Assembly (NCBI GenBank): GCA_965371665.1
Contig: CBDUZI010000082.1
Location: 1 to 13,455, forward strand
Source: JAUVAV01 sp965371665
Lineage (GTDB): Bacteria > Oederibacteriota > JAAXVQ01 > JAUVAV01
Direction: 5' to 3'
Length of the DNA stretch: 13,455 nt
Shown: positions 13,443 to 13,455 of the stretch, piece after piece
Position numbering within the stretch: position 1 is the stretch's first letter
Layout: the number at the start of each line of letters is the position of its first letter
Made by a program: the position numbers and the translations under genes
Notes under the pieces: generated by a model
Database searches by the model: none
What the model was told of the DNA's origin: nothing
Seen by the model: the letters and a program-made list of their open reading frames with translations, nothing else

Positions 13443-13455
13443 CATAGTTATCTTC

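Overview
The window reads as a piece of chromosome from an uncultured, probably Gram-negative bacterium. An AsmA-family envelope protein implies an outer membrane. A GDP-mannose-type nucleotidyltransferase, an M16 peptidase and scattered GTAGGGGCG-type palindromes are the sort of content I associate with candidate phyla such as Omnitrophota and its relatives. That placement comes from memory and is weak; recA is the gene to use for a real one.

Left part, 1-4000, is accessory and worn. It opens with sequence resembling insertion-sequence ends. A compact minus-strand pair follows: a small basic protein resembling DUF5678, then a retropepsin-like aspartic protease whose active-site triplet reads D-I-G instead of D-T/S-G. 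Next is a frameshifted, N-terminally truncated LamG-domain gene on the plus strand. Two intact minus-strand genes follow: an AAA_14/DUF4143 ATPase whose promoter appears to give a leaderless mRNA and sits inside an inverted repeat, and an AlkD-type DNA glycosylase with all its expected catalytic residues.

Middle and right, 4160-13002, is a conserved-looking plus-strand block: recA, an AsmA-like protein, a nucleotidyltransferase fused to a phosphohexomutase-like domain, a second and intact phosphohexomutase, and an M16 peptidase. Gaps are short (49 and 31 nt) or the genes nearly touch or overlap, so they are probably cotranscribed. Upstream of recA there is a near-consensus promoter (TTGACA, 18 bp, TAAAAT) with a LexA/DinR-like box abutting the -35. 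The hexomutase domain of the fusion has lost all four signature loops, while the next gene keeps all four. A likely division of labour is that the stand-alone enzyme makes the sugar-1-phosphate, the N-terminal domain of the fusion activates it, and the dead domain regulates or scaffolds. AsmA and M16 would then act in envelope lipid/protein homeostasis.

The right edge (13003-13455) turns accessory again: two degenerate palindromes, an extended -10 element, and an internal fragment of a GT39/ArnT-like membrane glycosyltransferase cut at both ends, closing on a hairpin. Members of one palindrome family (1675, 3931, and weaker copies at 3021, 13029 and 13087) lie only between genes in the flanks. 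Their arms differ by compensating changes, which is the best sign of a structured element in the window. No tRNA, rRNA or CRISPR array was seen.
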